Shown here in pieces: positions 1 to 8,903 of a stretch of DNA of 64,000 nt. Position numbers and translations under genes: made by a program. The stretch comes from an uncultured Clostridia bacterium (GTDB lineage Bacteria > Bacillota > Clostridia > Christensenellales > UBA1242), in assembly GCA_944384535.1 (NCBI GenBank), contig CALWTS010000031.1, positions 1-64,000 on the forward strand, given 5' to 3'. Numbering within the stretch: position 1 is the stretch's first letter; each line of letters opens with the position of its first letter. Below the pieces are notes generated by a model. That model had not been told where the DNA came from. It worked only from the letters and a program-made list of their open reading frames with translations, and did no database searches.

Positions 1-1020
1 TCCTTTTTTATAGTTGTTTCTCATTGTGTCTATCTTGTTTACCACTTCTTCTCTTGTCTCATTTGGTGAAATCAATTCTATCGTTTCGCCATATTGCAAA
101 CACCAATATATAAGCGCCTGCTCATTCACTTTAACATCGGCATACAAAATGTTGTCTTTCATATAAAATCTGGCATTCTTTCCAAACCATTCAGCAACAT
201 ATTCGGCTGAATACTCATTCAAAATTTTAAGAGTTGCATCAACCGTTTTATTGTGAAACATATAGATGTTTTGGTTGGTATACTCTGCCATATCAACACC
301 ATTTTCGCAATTTTTTAGTTTTGTGATAGGCTTTATCGGCGAGTCTAAGATTTTGATATTTGATATAAGTTCCACTTTATAATTTGCAATATCATCAAAA
401 TAGTCAAGATTGCACACAAGATAATATCTACCTTGATTGTTTATCATAAAATATGGATTGATCACATAGCGTTTTTGTTTTTTCTTTTCATGCTTTTCTT
501 TGTCAAAATAAAAACGGTTATAATTGAATTCCACCTGTCTACCATTTTCAATAGCCTCATTTAAGATGTCTATGGTGTAAAAAAGTTGTTTTTGGTCTGT
601 TCTTACAATTTGGTCAGATTTGTAGATATATTTATATCTTCTTCTTTCATATTCGCTTAAAAAATTCGAAAGTTTTTGTGATAATTTTCTTGAATGTGTG
701 CTATCAATAGACTTGCTTGAAAAAACTGCATCCACCAAATATGAAATTTCACTTTTTTCAAACTCGCGCTCGCCTAAATAGCAACCATTCCTTGTTTTTA
801 CAATATCAAATCCAAAATCTATCAAACTGTCGATGGTTGTGCCCACGGATTTCCTTTCAAGTTCCAAACTAAACCTATTATATAGTTTTTGAATTATTTG
901 TTCCTGCTTTAATGGATGATTTTCATCGCTACTTTCCTTTAAAACCTCTAAAATACAAAGTGGCGAAAGTTTTTTATTATTAGACAACATTTTCTTCTCC
1001 ATTTTTATTATATCATACAT
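1..1020 (-). CDS. WYL-domain transcriptional regulator (partial)
   Basis: Open to the left window edge, so the C-terminus is missing; at least 330 residues are visible. The N-terminal ~70 residues are helical and resemble the winged helix of WYL regulators. The middle holds a WYL-type core: basic strand-forming segment (VEFNYNRF), then QGRYYLVCNL, then VELISNI. WYL proteins bind DNA and sense ligands or nucleic acids. Three in-frame ATGs exist at 1020, 1002 and 990; I chose 1020 because GGAGAA lies 9 bases upstream. It starts 19 bases after the AAA+ gene, so the two are very likely co-transcribed. It is a natural candidate for binding the dyad in that operon's promoter (inference). Family assignment fairly sure; target unknown. 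Confidence 0.8.
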   Translation of the reverse strand, partial: MYDIIKMEKKMLSNNKKLSPLCILEVLKESSDENHPLKQEQIIQKLYNRFSLELERKSVGTTIDSLIDFGFDIVKTRNGCYLGEREFEKSEISYLVDAVFSSKSIDSTHSRKLSQKLSNFLSEYERRRYKYIYKSDQIVRTDQKQLFYTIDILNEAIENGRQVEFNYNRFYFDKEKHEKKKQKRYVINPYFMINNQGRYYLVCNLDYFDDIANYKVELISNIKILDSPIKPITKLKNCENGVDMAEYTNQNIYMFHNKTVDATLKILNEYSAEYVAEWFGKNARFYMKDNILYADVKVNEQALIYWCLQYGETIELISPNETREEVVNKIDTMRNNYKKG

Positions 1021-1039
1021 AAAATAATTCTCCAATGTT

Positions 1040-3040
1040 TTAACTATGAAAACCCATAGAAAATTTATTTGAGCTAATAACCGGCATTTCAATATCTTCT
1101 GGCAATATTTCTCTCATTTTCGGAGTGTAAAGCAAGTTGTTATTTACAAGTCTTGTTGCCTGTTTCATTCTTGCCTTTTCAAGCAAACTTCTTATAAATC
1201 TTCCATTACCAAAATTTCTGTCGTCCATATTATTTTTAACAATCTCTCTTATCTTATCTAAGCATTGTGAAATGTCCACATCCATCTTTTTGGCATATAA
1301 TTTTGCAATCTCAGTCAGTTCGTCTTCACTATAATTTGGAAATTCCACTTCAAACGCTATTCGACTTCTAAGTCCGGAATTTTTATCTAAAAATTTTTGC
1401 ATCTCCTTTTTGTAGCCTGCAAAAATCACAACAGTATCCTCACGATTGTTCTCCATTTCCTGAACGATTGTGTTTATTGCTTCGTCACCATATAGTCCGT
1501 CTTTACCATCGCAAAGTGAGTATGCTTCATCAATGAAAAGAACATTCCCAATTGCCTGTTTGAAAAGTTCCTTGACCTTTGGGGCTGTTCCGCCTACAAA
1601 TCGACTTACAATATCCGCCCTTCCAACCTCAATCAATCTTCCAGTTGAAAGTAAATTTTCTTCCTTCATAATCTGAGCGATTAACCTTGCCACTGTTGTC
1701 TTTGCTGTTCCAGGATTACCGATAAAACACATATGACGACTAAATTGCATAATCTTCATTTTTTCATGTTCGCACGCCTGTTGCAATTTTTGATAATTTA
1801 TAAAATCGTTTACAATTTTTTTGACATTTTCAAGTCCTATCAAACCATTTAATTCTGTATAACCATCATTTTGAGTATTTTTTTCTTGAGAATGATTTTC
1901 TAATTTCATAAACATAAAATATTGTGGAAATTGAACTGTTTGAATATAGTTTTTATGCCAATTATTAAACATATCCTCTAGTTCAAATATTTCGTAGTTT
2001 TTGTTTGGTTCAACTAAATTAAGTAAACTTTGAGTTTCTATGATATTATATTTACTAGCCATTCTCAACAAAAATTTTTTAGCAATCTCATTTTGCATAG
2101 CAATGTCTTTGATTTCTATAAAGGATAAGTTAGGCAAATTGTTTTTTATGTAATTTTCTTGTCCTGCTTTCATTGAGAAAAATTGAAAAATGATAGTCGT
2201 CTCCTTAGATGCCACCTTGCATACTTGACAAATCTTTTCAAGCACCTCCATTTCTCTTGAGTAGCGGTCTGTTTCATCTATCTCCATATTTGATGATATA
2301 ACAACAACTCCGCCGTCATTCACTTTAAAAACCGACAAGATTTCAAAAAACAAGTCCATGTCGCAACATCGTAAGCGAGATGGATGCAAAACCGTGTACT
2401 TATCTCGTAACATACGTCCACTTGAATGTAAGGCATCAATCAAAACTTTAACTGCATCTTGCCCTGTTTTTCCGCCCATGTTGAGAATATAGTGAACAGG
2501 GACACCAAAAGTATTATCTTGTCTAGGCGCATAGATTCTTTCAATTTCCTCTTTAATCTCATCATTTAAAACATATTTATCGCAAAGTTCCAAAACTTCG
2601 TCTTTGGTGAAATTCTTTTTGTTTATTATATATTCATTGAAACATCGGTTAAAAGCAAAATCAATGTCAAACCTTGATTTTATTGAGTGTATATTATCCA
2701 CAAATTCTTCTTCGTTTGCGTATTCCAAATCATTATATAAAGAATTGATGCTGATTTCATTTCTAATTATCATCTCGAAACTTTTTCCCATGCTTTTAAT
2801 AAACTTTTGAGCAAACTCATCTAACATATTAACTTTATTAAGCGATTTTTTAAAAATAACGTCAAAAACCAACTTGTCCACCTCATCTTGAACCATAAAT
2901 AAGAAGATTTCGTCATCTTGTTCTTCTTCACAAAATGTATTGTATAAATTTATATCTTGTTTCACTAACTTGTCAGTCATTTCTTTACTGGCTGAAACGT
3001 TCTTTGTTTGATTTGAGCATGTATATTTGTAGAATATCAT
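1040..3040 (-). CDS. AAA+ ATPase, CbxX/SpoVK-like, with N-terminal extension
   Basis: 666 residues. The C-terminal third is a CbxX/CfqX-type AAA+ module: Walker A GNPGTAKT near residue 438, Walker B VLFIDEAYSL near 498, arginine finger in LRSRI near 560, followed by a helical lid. Residues ~185-340 look like a second, degenerate AAA-like domain (GGKTGQDAV in place of a P-loop, then a hydrophobic strand VVVISSN). The first ~180 residues are acidic, helical and unrecognised. Relatives remodel protein complexes (rubisco activases, SpoVK, type VII EccA), but nothing here identifies the substrate. Good RBS (GGAGGG) 6 bases upstream. First gene of an operon with a WYL regulator. Confidence 0.8.
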   Translation of the reverse strand: MIFYKYTCSNQTKNVSASKEMTDKLVKQDINLYNTFCEEEQDDEIFLFMVQDEVDKLVFDVIFKKSLNKVNMLDEFAQKFIKSMGKSFEMIIRNEISINSLYNDLEYANEEEFVDNIHSIKSRFDIDFAFNRCFNEYIINKKNFTKDEVLELCDKYVLNDEIKEEIERIYAPRQDNTFGVPVHYILNMGGKTGQDAVKVLIDALHSSGRMLRDKYTVLHPSRLRCCDMDLFFEILSVFKVNDGGVVVISSNMEIDETDRYSREMEVLEKICQVCKVASKETTIIFQFFSMKAGQENYIKNNLPNLSFIEIKDIAMQNEIAKKFLLRMASKYNIIETQSLLNLVEPNKNYEIFELEDMFNNWHKNYIQTVQFPQYFMFMKLENHSQEKNTQNDGYTELNGLIGLENVKKIVNDFINYQKLQQACEHEKMKIMQFSRHMCFIGNPGTAKTTVARLIAQIMKEENLLSTGRLIEVGRADIVSRFVGGTAPKVKELFKQAIGNVLFIDEAYSLCDGKDGLYGDEAINTIVQEMENNREDTVVIFAGYKKEMQKFLDKNSGLRSRIAFEVEFPNYSEDELTEIAKLYAKKMDVDISQCLDKIREIVKNNMDDRNFGNGRFIRSLLEKARMKQATRLVNNNLLYTPKMREILPEDIEMPVISSNKFSMGFHS

Positions 3041-3071
3041 ATTTCCCTCCTGTTGTTACATGCTCATTTTA

Positions 3072-3100
3072 ACATTATATATGTCCAAAAATATGGACAA
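3072..3100 (-). promoter_or_regulatory. Promoter with TGTCC-N8-GGACA dyad, AAA+/WYL operon
   Basis: Reading the minus strand, TTGTCC (3095-3100) and TAATGT (3072-3077) are separated by 17 bases; TATAAT (3074-3079) is an alternative -10. The perfect inverted repeat TGTCC-N8-GGACA (3082-3099) spans the -35 and spacer, the classic place for a repressor site. The WYL protein encoded downstream is the obvious candidate binder; that is inference. Confidence 0.6.
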
Positions 3101-3294
3101 TGATTATTCAAAAACAACTGAACTACATAAGCGGTGCCATAATCTTGTAACCGAGAACTGCACAAAGGAAGAACTTGATATGCTTGTTAAAGTTAAAATA
3201 GTGACAAGAAATATATCACGATTGTGAAAATGTTGAACCATTATTAAATTAAGCAAGCTTATTGAGATTAATAAAAATCCCTCTCCTCTATATC
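3101..3294. other. Intergenic stretch, no supported gene
   Basis: Between the AAA+ promoter and the metG terminator. A 44-48 codon open frame on the plus strand (3081/3093-3227) crosses it but has no ribosome binding site and begins inside the promoter dyad. Nothing else recognisable is seen. Confidence 0.5.
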
Positions 3295-3337
3295 AAAAAA
3301 AGATAGTGAATAAAATCTTTATCACTATCTTTTTTGC
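3295..3337 (-). terminator. metG: Rho-independent terminator after metG
   Basis: Inverted repeat AGATAGTGA (3301-3309) / TCACTATCT (3322-3330), flanked by A and T runs so that it would work in both directions. It lies 40 bases beyond the metG stop. Confidence 0.75.
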
Positions 3338-3375
3338 TAGTTTCAAAGTTTACAAACCTTAATCTTCGTTTTTTT

Positions 3376-4959
3376 TTAGTTATTTGCAATTTCTCTCAAC
3401 TCTTCAATTTCTTTTTGAATATCTAGTCTTGGAAAAAGTATATCTATAGATTTAATCTCTATATTTGCTTTTAATCCATTAAAATTATTTATATTTTCAA
3501 AAGCTTCTTCTTCATTAATTTGCAAAGCGTTTAAAACCTTCTTTGTGCAGTTAGGAGCAAATGAATAAAATAGTTCGCTACCTATTCTTATTGCTTCTAA
3601 TAAATTTCTAATTATTATTGAAAGCCTTTCATTGTTGTTTTCTTCTTTCGCAACTACCCAAGGTTGAACTTTTTGTATATAAGTATTTGCCTCTGTAAAA
3701 ATATTAAAAATTGAAGAAACAGCTCTTGTAACATCAAATTTTTTCATATTCTCAAAAGTTTCTTGAACGTATTGCAAAACAGAATTTTTAAAAATTATAT
3801 CAACATCTTCTTTACACTCAACATATTCAGGAATTATTGAATTAAAATATTTTTTCAACATACTAAATGTTCTTGAAACCAAATTACCATAGTTGTTAGA
3901 AAGATCTGAATTAATTCTTGATAAAAATACTTCTGTTGAATAATTCCCATCGCTTCCAAAAGGAATCTCTTTATATAAAATATACCTAACAGCATCTGCT
4001 GAATATCTAGGAACTAAAACTCTAGGATCTATACATTCCTTCATTCCTGTTTCTTTGCTTTTAGATAATTTATCACCCCCAAACAATATCCAACCATGTG
4101 CAAATATTTTTTTAGGAAGGGGTAAGCCCAAAGCCATCAAAATTGCTGGCCAAACAATTGCATGAAATCTAACTATTTCTTTCCCAATAATATGCAAATC
4201 AGCTGGCCAAAATTTTTCATATAATGAACTATCTTCTCCTTTATAACCAAGAGCTGTAATATAATTTGATAAAGCATCAATCCAAACATAAATTGTATGT
4301 TTGTTATCAAATTCCACAGGAACTCCCCATTTCACAGAAGTTCTAGAAACACATAAGTCGGTTAGTCCTGGTTTAATAAAATTATTAATCATTTCATTAA
4401 CTCTATTTTTAGGTAGTAAAAATTCAGGATTTTCCTCATATAATTTTAATAATTTATCACCAAATTCCGATAATTTAAAAAAATATGCTTCCTCTTCTTG
4501 AAATTTAACCTCTCTTCCACAATCAGGACACTTTCCTTCAATTAATTGACTTTCTGTCCAAAAAGCTTCACAAGGAGTACAGTACCACCCTTTATAAGAA
4601 CCTTTGTAAATATATCCTTTATTATAAAGTTCTGTAAAAATCTTTTGTACTGCATTTTCATGATAATCATCTGTAGTTCTTATGAATTTATCGTAGTTAA
4701 TATCTAACAATTTCCACAAAGCTTTTGTATCATCTATAATTTCATCAAGATATTCTTTTTCAGATTTATTTGCTTTTTCTGCTGCTTGCGTTATCTTCTG
4801 TCCATGTTCATCTGTACCAGTTAAAAAGAATACTTCTTTACCTTGTTTTTTATTAAATCTTGCAATTGCATCACACACAATTGTTGTATAAGCATTTCCT
4901 AATGTTAATTTGTTACTTGGATAATAAATAGGACTTGTTACATAAAATTTTTCTTTCAT
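3376..4959 (-). CDS. metG: Methionine--tRNA ligase
   Basis: 527 residues; class I aminoacyl-tRNA synthetase charging tRNA-Met. Visible landmarks: YYPSNKLTLGNAY near residue 12 in the HIGH position, GTDEHGQKI, a zinc knuckle (CTPC near 125 and CPDC about 17 residues later), WIDALSNY, and KLSKS near 298. The C-terminus is the helical anticodon-binding domain; the EMAP/Trbp111-like domain of longer bacterial MetRS is absent, so this is the short form. The HIGH motif reads TLGN, losing both histidines; the second-position Asn is common in MetRS, the Thr less so. Start supported by GGAG 7 bases upstream. It has its own promoter and terminator. Confidence 0.95.
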   Translation of the reverse strand: MKEKFYVTSPIYYPSNKLTLGNAYTTIVCDAIARFNKKQGKEVFFLTGTDEHGQKITQAAEKANKSEKEYLDEIIDDTKALWKLLDINYDKFIRTTDDYHENAVQKIFTELYNKGYIYKGSYKGWYCTPCEAFWTESQLIEGKCPDCGREVKFQEEEAYFFKLSEFGDKLLKLYEENPEFLLPKNRVNEMINNFIKPGLTDLCVSRTSVKWGVPVEFDNKHTIYVWIDALSNYITALGYKGEDSSLYEKFWPADLHIIGKEIVRFHAIVWPAILMALGLPLPKKIFAHGWILFGGDKLSKSKETGMKECIDPRVLVPRYSADAVRYILYKEIPFGSDGNYSTEVFLSRINSDLSNNYGNLVSRTFSMLKKYFNSIIPEYVECKEDVDIIFKNSVLQYVQETFENMKKFDVTRAVSSIFNIFTEANTYIQKVQPWVVAKEENNNERLSIIIRNLLEAIRIGSELFYSFAPNCTKKVLNALQINEEEAFENINNFNGLKANIEIKSIDILFPRLDIQKEIEELREIANN

Positions 4960-4987
4960 TTTTCATCTCCATTGTTTAGTAGTTTTG

Positions 4988-5016
4988 AGTTTATCACATA
5001 GAATAAATTTTGTCAA
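4988..5016 (-). promoter_or_regulatory. metG: metG promoter
   Basis: TTGACA (5011-5016) - 17 bases - TAAACT (4988-4993) on the minus strand, giving a predicted 5' UTR of about 20 bases. No T-box or other long leader is possible in this space. Confidence 0.75.
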
Positions 5017-5054
5017 ATAAAAAGACTTTCAATATTTTAATATTAACTCTATAT

Positions 5055-5083
5055 TTGATTTTGAATCAAATATATGGTATAAT
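5055..5083 (+). promoter_or_regulatory. Promoter of yycJ-like gene (leaderless)
   Basis: TTGATT (5055-5060) - 17 bases - TATAAT (5078-5083). The -10 ends only 7 bases before the ATG at 5091, so transcription should begin at or next to the start codon. No Shine-Dalgarno site is possible. Confidence 0.7.
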
Positions 5084-5090
5084 CTAATAC

Positions 5091-5873
5091 ATGAGAGTAA
5101 TAAACTTAGCTTCTGGCAGCGATGGGAATTTAACATATATAGAAAGTCTAAACAATAAAATTCTTTTAGATGATGGTTTGTCTTGCTCAGAAACAATAAA
5201 TAGATTAAATCTAATTGGAATAAAACCACACGAAATTGATGCTATTATTGTGACCCATGAACATTCAGATCATATCAAAGGTATCAATCTTTTTTCAAAT
5301 AAATATGATATTCCTATATACGCACATCAAGATGTGTGGAACAATCTTGACAATAAATTAAATAAAGTTTTAATAAAAAATAAAAAAATTTTTGATGGAC
5401 AGTTTAATTTTAATGAACTTATCATTACTCCAGTAGAAGTACCACATGATGTAAAATGTTTTGGATTTAGTTTTAGTGAAAAAAACAATAAAATAAGTAT
5501 AATTACTGATCTTGGACATGCTAATGATAAAATAATTAATACAATTAAAGGAAGTCAATTAGTATATTTGGAAGCAAATTATGATAAAAACATGCTATAT
5601 TCGGGACAAAAATACCCACTTTCTCTAAAACGTAGAATTGATGGTCCTTATGGTCATTTATCTAATATGGCGAGTGCTGAAATAATTGAAGTATTGGCGT
5701 ATTCAGGTACTACACAAATCGTATTATCACATTTAAGTAAAGAAAATAACTCTCCTGCTTTAGCATATACTTCTATATGTAAAAAAATTGAAGAAGATGG
5801 AATAAAAGAAGGTAATGACATAAGAATAGATGTCGCAACTAACAATCCAGGTGCTTTTTTTAAATTAAGATAA
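5091..5873 (+). CDS. yycJ: MBL-fold metallo-hydrolase, YycJ/WalJ family
   Basis: 260 residues. Metallo-beta-lactamase fold: LASGSDGN at the N-terminus, the metal motif THEHSDHIKG near residue 59, a later metal ligand in VPHDV, and ITDLGH near 140, then GHLSN and LSHLSKENN. This layout matches YycJ/VicX, which often sits with the WalRK two-component system and has been proposed to act on nucleic acids; here no walRK is nearby. The gene stands alone on the plus strand, divergent from metG, and appears to be transcribed without a leader. It is followed after 79 bases by the 970-residue protein gene, which has its own promoter. Confidence 0.88.
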   Translation: MRVINLASGSDGNLTYIESLNNKILLDDGLSCSETINRLNLIGIKPHEIDAIIVTHEHSDHIKGINLFSNKYDIPIYAHQDVWNNLDNKLNKVLIKNKKIFDGQFNFNELIITPVEVPHDVKCFGFSFSEKNNKISIITDLGHANDKIINTIKGSQLVYLEANYDKNMLYSGQKYPLSLKRRIDGPYGHLSNMASAEIIEVLAYSGTTQIVLSHLSKENNSPALAYTSICKKIEEDGIKEGNDIRIDVATNNPGAFFKLR

Positions 5874-5902
5874 GTTTTAGTTTATTCATATTAAAAATGC
5901 TA

Positions 5903-5931
5903 TTGAAATTACAATATAATTGTGATAAAAT
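5903..5931 (+). promoter_or_regulatory. Promoter of 970-residue protein gene
   Basis: TTGAAA (5903-5908) - 17 bases - TAAAAT (5926-5931), 21 bases before the ATG at 5953, which is preceded by the strong RBS GGAGG. Confidence 0.65.
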
Positions 5932-5952
5932 AATAAAAAGTGGAGGTTATTC

Positions 5953-8865
5953 ATGAAAGGTATTCTCGATAAAATTATAGAAAAATTATATAATAGAACT
6001 GTCGATTCTTTTTCCGATTCAAAAATTAAAATTCCTAATTTATTAATTAGTAAACTCTTCAATAAGAGAGGAGAAATTATTACAGTTGAAAATTACCATT
6101 TAGAGTCAACTGAAAAAGCTCCAGATAATTTAACTCAAAAAACAGCTATTTCTGAATTAGCAGATTATCTTGCTGAAAACGAAGATGAAAAAACATATAT
6201 TTTAACAAAATTGCAAGAATTTGACAATGTTACACATGATAGAATTGCTAGTGTAATCCTTTTAAATTTAGATTTATATGTTAATGAAAAATTAAAAAAC
6301 ACAACGCTTTCAAAATTAGATGTGCTTTTAGATGCTTTTATTGATGAAATTTGGGATGCTCAAGGAACTTTTGAATCGCCAAAATCACTTAAAGAAAATT
6401 TGGATAAAGTTTCTGACTATTTAAAACAACTAAAAACAACTGATAATCAAAGGTATTTAGAATATCTTAATGGACTTAATGTCTTAATTGCATCTCTCAA
6501 CTCATCAGATGCTAGAGAAATAGAAGACTCTTCTTGGCTCTCAATAAACGAGAACTTTGTTTCAAGAAGCCATAATGTTACAAAATTTTTCGATACAGAA
6601 AACAAAACAAAACAAGATATAACAAATATAGTTTTTACAAATTTAGTTAATAACGATTTGTTTGATGAAAATAATACTGAATATTTTAACAATTATCAAT
6701 ATGTTCTAGATTTAATTAAAAATAATTTTGTTGACATTTCAAATGAAAATTTAGAAGATGAAGAAAAAGATTTTATTCAAAACATTACTAACGAACAACA
6801 AGATTTTATTTCTTGTGTTACAACAATATTATTGGCAAGAGAACTTGATCATAACGAAACAATCGACAAATCAGATGTTTTAGGACAAAATTTAAGATTG
6901 TTTGCAAAACGTTCATATGAAAAAATGAAAGATGATCTTATTCAAAATCCAGAATATTCCAAAAAAATGTCTGAAATTATGGAGAATTTGTTAAAAATTT
7001 CTCTTAAAACTGCAAATTCTTTATATAATATTAAATTTAACAAAGATTTACATGATTATAAAGAACTTTTAGAAGCTATTGAAACACCAAAATCAAAAAT
7101 TATTATTAAAAATATAGGTACAAATACACCAGAGCCTATAATAAAAGAATCTAATAAAGAATTAAAACCAAAATCAACCAAAAAATATACTACAGATATT
7201 TTAGATAAATTAATTAAAATTTTATATCAAAAAGATAAAGCTTATTTAAAATTCTTATCAAATATCAGAAAAATTGATGTAAACAAGCGCTTATCTAAAG
7301 ATAAATTAAATCTATTAACTTCTTATGCAGAGAAATTTTTATCAGCTGATGAGAAAGAATATTTCTCTATGAAATTTAAAGATTCTTTTAAAATTACTGA
7401 AAATGAGCTGATTCTTGATTTTAATAATAAAGATATGCTTGCAAAACTTGTTGATAAAACGGAAAAAGCAATTATTAATGAAAAAGCTCAATATGGAAAC
7501 TTTGTGGCTATATTAAAAAAGGATATGGTTAAAAAAATTGCAAATGATATAATTACTTCTGGAAATAAATCTACCTTTATCGAAAAAATGAACAAACTTA
7601 TGAAAGACAACTTCTCTGATCCAAGTTACGCTGAAAAGATTACAGAAATAATGGATGAATTGTATGAACTGTCTTCTACACTTGTTTCGCCTATTTTAAA
7701 AGATTCTCAAATTCCATATAAATTTATAAATCCAAAAGATATAAAGAAAATTATCGTAGAAGATTCTATGTCAGAAAATCCAAAATACCCTAATTTATTT
7801 GGAATAATAAGATTCTCTAAAAACTTAGATGAAGTTTCTGTAAAATCTGTTACAAACAAGTCTATCACAGAAGTTCAAAGATCAACAATAGAAGTTGAAC
7901 AACCTTCTATAAATATTTCCAACAAACTTAAAACCATACTTGAAAAAGTTAACTCACCAATTAATTCAAAAGAAGAGAGAGATAATCTAAAAAAGATGAT
8001 TAAAAATCTTTACTATGAAATTAAACGTGATAACTCTGTTTGGCCTAACAAACAAGATACTTTAGATATGCTATCCAAACTTCCTAATATTTTAAATGGT
8101 ATCAAGTTTGAAAATCCAAAAACTGATTTAATAAAATTTATAACATCAAAACAAGTAAGTAATGAAATTATTAATAATTTAGCAATTGATTTAGAACAAT
8201 TATCATTATCTACAAAAGAATATATAAGAGAGAAATATTTAGTTACTTTACAAAAGATACTTTCTGATGAAGATTTACAAACTTTTAATAAAAAATTTGA
8301 TTCTATTGCTATACAATCTCAAAATGAAAAAAATAAAGTATATTTAAAAAATGAAATTTCAGATGCGGTTGATGAAATTATTAAAAATGATTCCTCAATT
8401 ACACCTGATAAAGAATATAAATTATATCAACTTTGCACAAAAGCTAAAACTTTAATAGATTTAAGTTTTAAGGTAAAAACAGATAATCCAGAACTTATAG
8501 CAAACTTAAAAAATACTATCGATGAACTTTTTGTTAATTATCCAAAGTATGCACAAAAATTTAAAAAAGAAATTGATAAGTCTATACAAGATATAAAATT
8601 TGCAAAATTAAATTTACAAAATATGTATCTTATTCAAGATATAAAAAGAACTTTATTAAAATTTAAAATTGACATCAACACTGTAAATAAAATCGTTGAT
8701 CAATTACACTTTGTAAAAACAAAACAGGATCAAGATGATATAATACAAGAGTATAGTTCAATTTTTGTTAATAATGATCAATTAAATAGATTTTCAGAAA
8801 TGGTTCATGAATTAAATGTTTGCGAGTTTGAAATAATAAATTATGACAATGAAAACAATGTATAG
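5953..8865 (+). CDS. Unrecognised 970-residue helical repeat protein
   Basis: I do not recognise this protein. It has no signal peptide or membrane segment, so it is probably cytoplasmic. It is rich in Lys, Asp, Glu, Asn and Ile/Leu, almost wholly helical by composition, and lacks cysteine-rich or catalytic motifs. Weak internal repeats are visible: KMKDDLIQNPEYSKKMSEIM near residue 324, KLMKDNFSDPSYAEKITEIM near 548 and ELFVNYPKYAQKFKKEI near 858, each of the form charged helix - P-x-Y - charged helix. Start set by GGAGG 7 bases upstream. It converges on uvrA and ends in a bidirectional hairpin. Possible roles include a structural or scaffold protein; this is a guess. Confidence 0.85.
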   Translation: MKGILDKIIEKLYNRTVDSFSDSKIKIPNLLISKLFNKRGEIITVENYHLESTEKAPDNLTQKTAISELADYLAENEDEKTYILTKLQEFDNVTHDRIASVILLNLDLYVNEKLKNTTLSKLDVLLDAFIDEIWDAQGTFESPKSLKENLDKVSDYLKQLKTTDNQRYLEYLNGLNVLIASLNSSDAREIEDSSWLSINENFVSRSHNVTKFFDTENKTKQDITNIVFTNLVNNDLFDENNTEYFNNYQYVLDLIKNNFVDISNENLEDEEKDFIQNITNEQQDFISCVTTILLARELDHNETIDKSDVLGQNLRLFAKRSYEKMKDDLIQNPEYSKKMSEIMENLLKISLKTANSLYNIKFNKDLHDYKELLEAIETPKSKIIIKNIGTNTPEPIIKESNKELKPKSTKKYTTDILDKLIKILYQKDKAYLKFLSNIRKIDVNKRLSKDKLNLLTSYAEKFLSADEKEYFSMKFKDSFKITENELILDFNNKDMLAKLVDKTEKAIINEKAQYGNFVAILKKDMVKKIANDIITSGNKSTFIEKMNKLMKDNFSDPSYAEKITEIMDELYELSSTLVSPILKDSQIPYKFINPKDIKKIIVEDSMSENPKYPNLFGIIRFSKNLDEVSVKSVTNKSITEVQRSTIEVEQPSINISNKLKTILEKVNSPINSKEERDNLKKMIKNLYYEIKRDNSVWPNKQDTLDMLSKLPNILNGIKFENPKTDLIKFITSKQVSNEIINNLAIDLEQLSLSTKEYIREKYLVTLQKILSDEDLQTFNKKFDSIAIQSQNEKNKVYLKNEISDAVDEIIKNDSSITPDKEYKLYQLCTKAKTLIDLSFKVKTDNPELIANLKNTIDELFVNYPKYAQKFKKEIDKSIQDIKFAKLNLQNMYLIQDIKRTLLKFKIDINTVNKIVDQLHFVKTKQDQDDIIQEYSSIFVNNDQLNRFSEMVHELNVCEFEIINYDNENNV

Positions 8866-8871
8866 AAATTT

Positions 8872-8903
8872 AAAAAAGACATGATTAACTCATGTCTTTT
8901 TTT
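8872..8903. terminator. Bidirectional terminator between 970-aa gene and uvrA
   Basis: AAAAAGACATGA / TCATGTCTTTTT stem (8873-8884 and 8890-8901) with a 5-base loop, A-run on one side and T-run on the other. Its right arm is also the last codons of uvrA, and the uvrA stop lies in the loop. Confidence 0.85.

Noticed and set aside
3081..3227. Open frame of 44-48 codons on the plus strand upstream of the AAA+ gene
   Set aside because: No RBS, starts within the promoter dyad, and the product resembles nothing I know. Chance or a decayed remnant.
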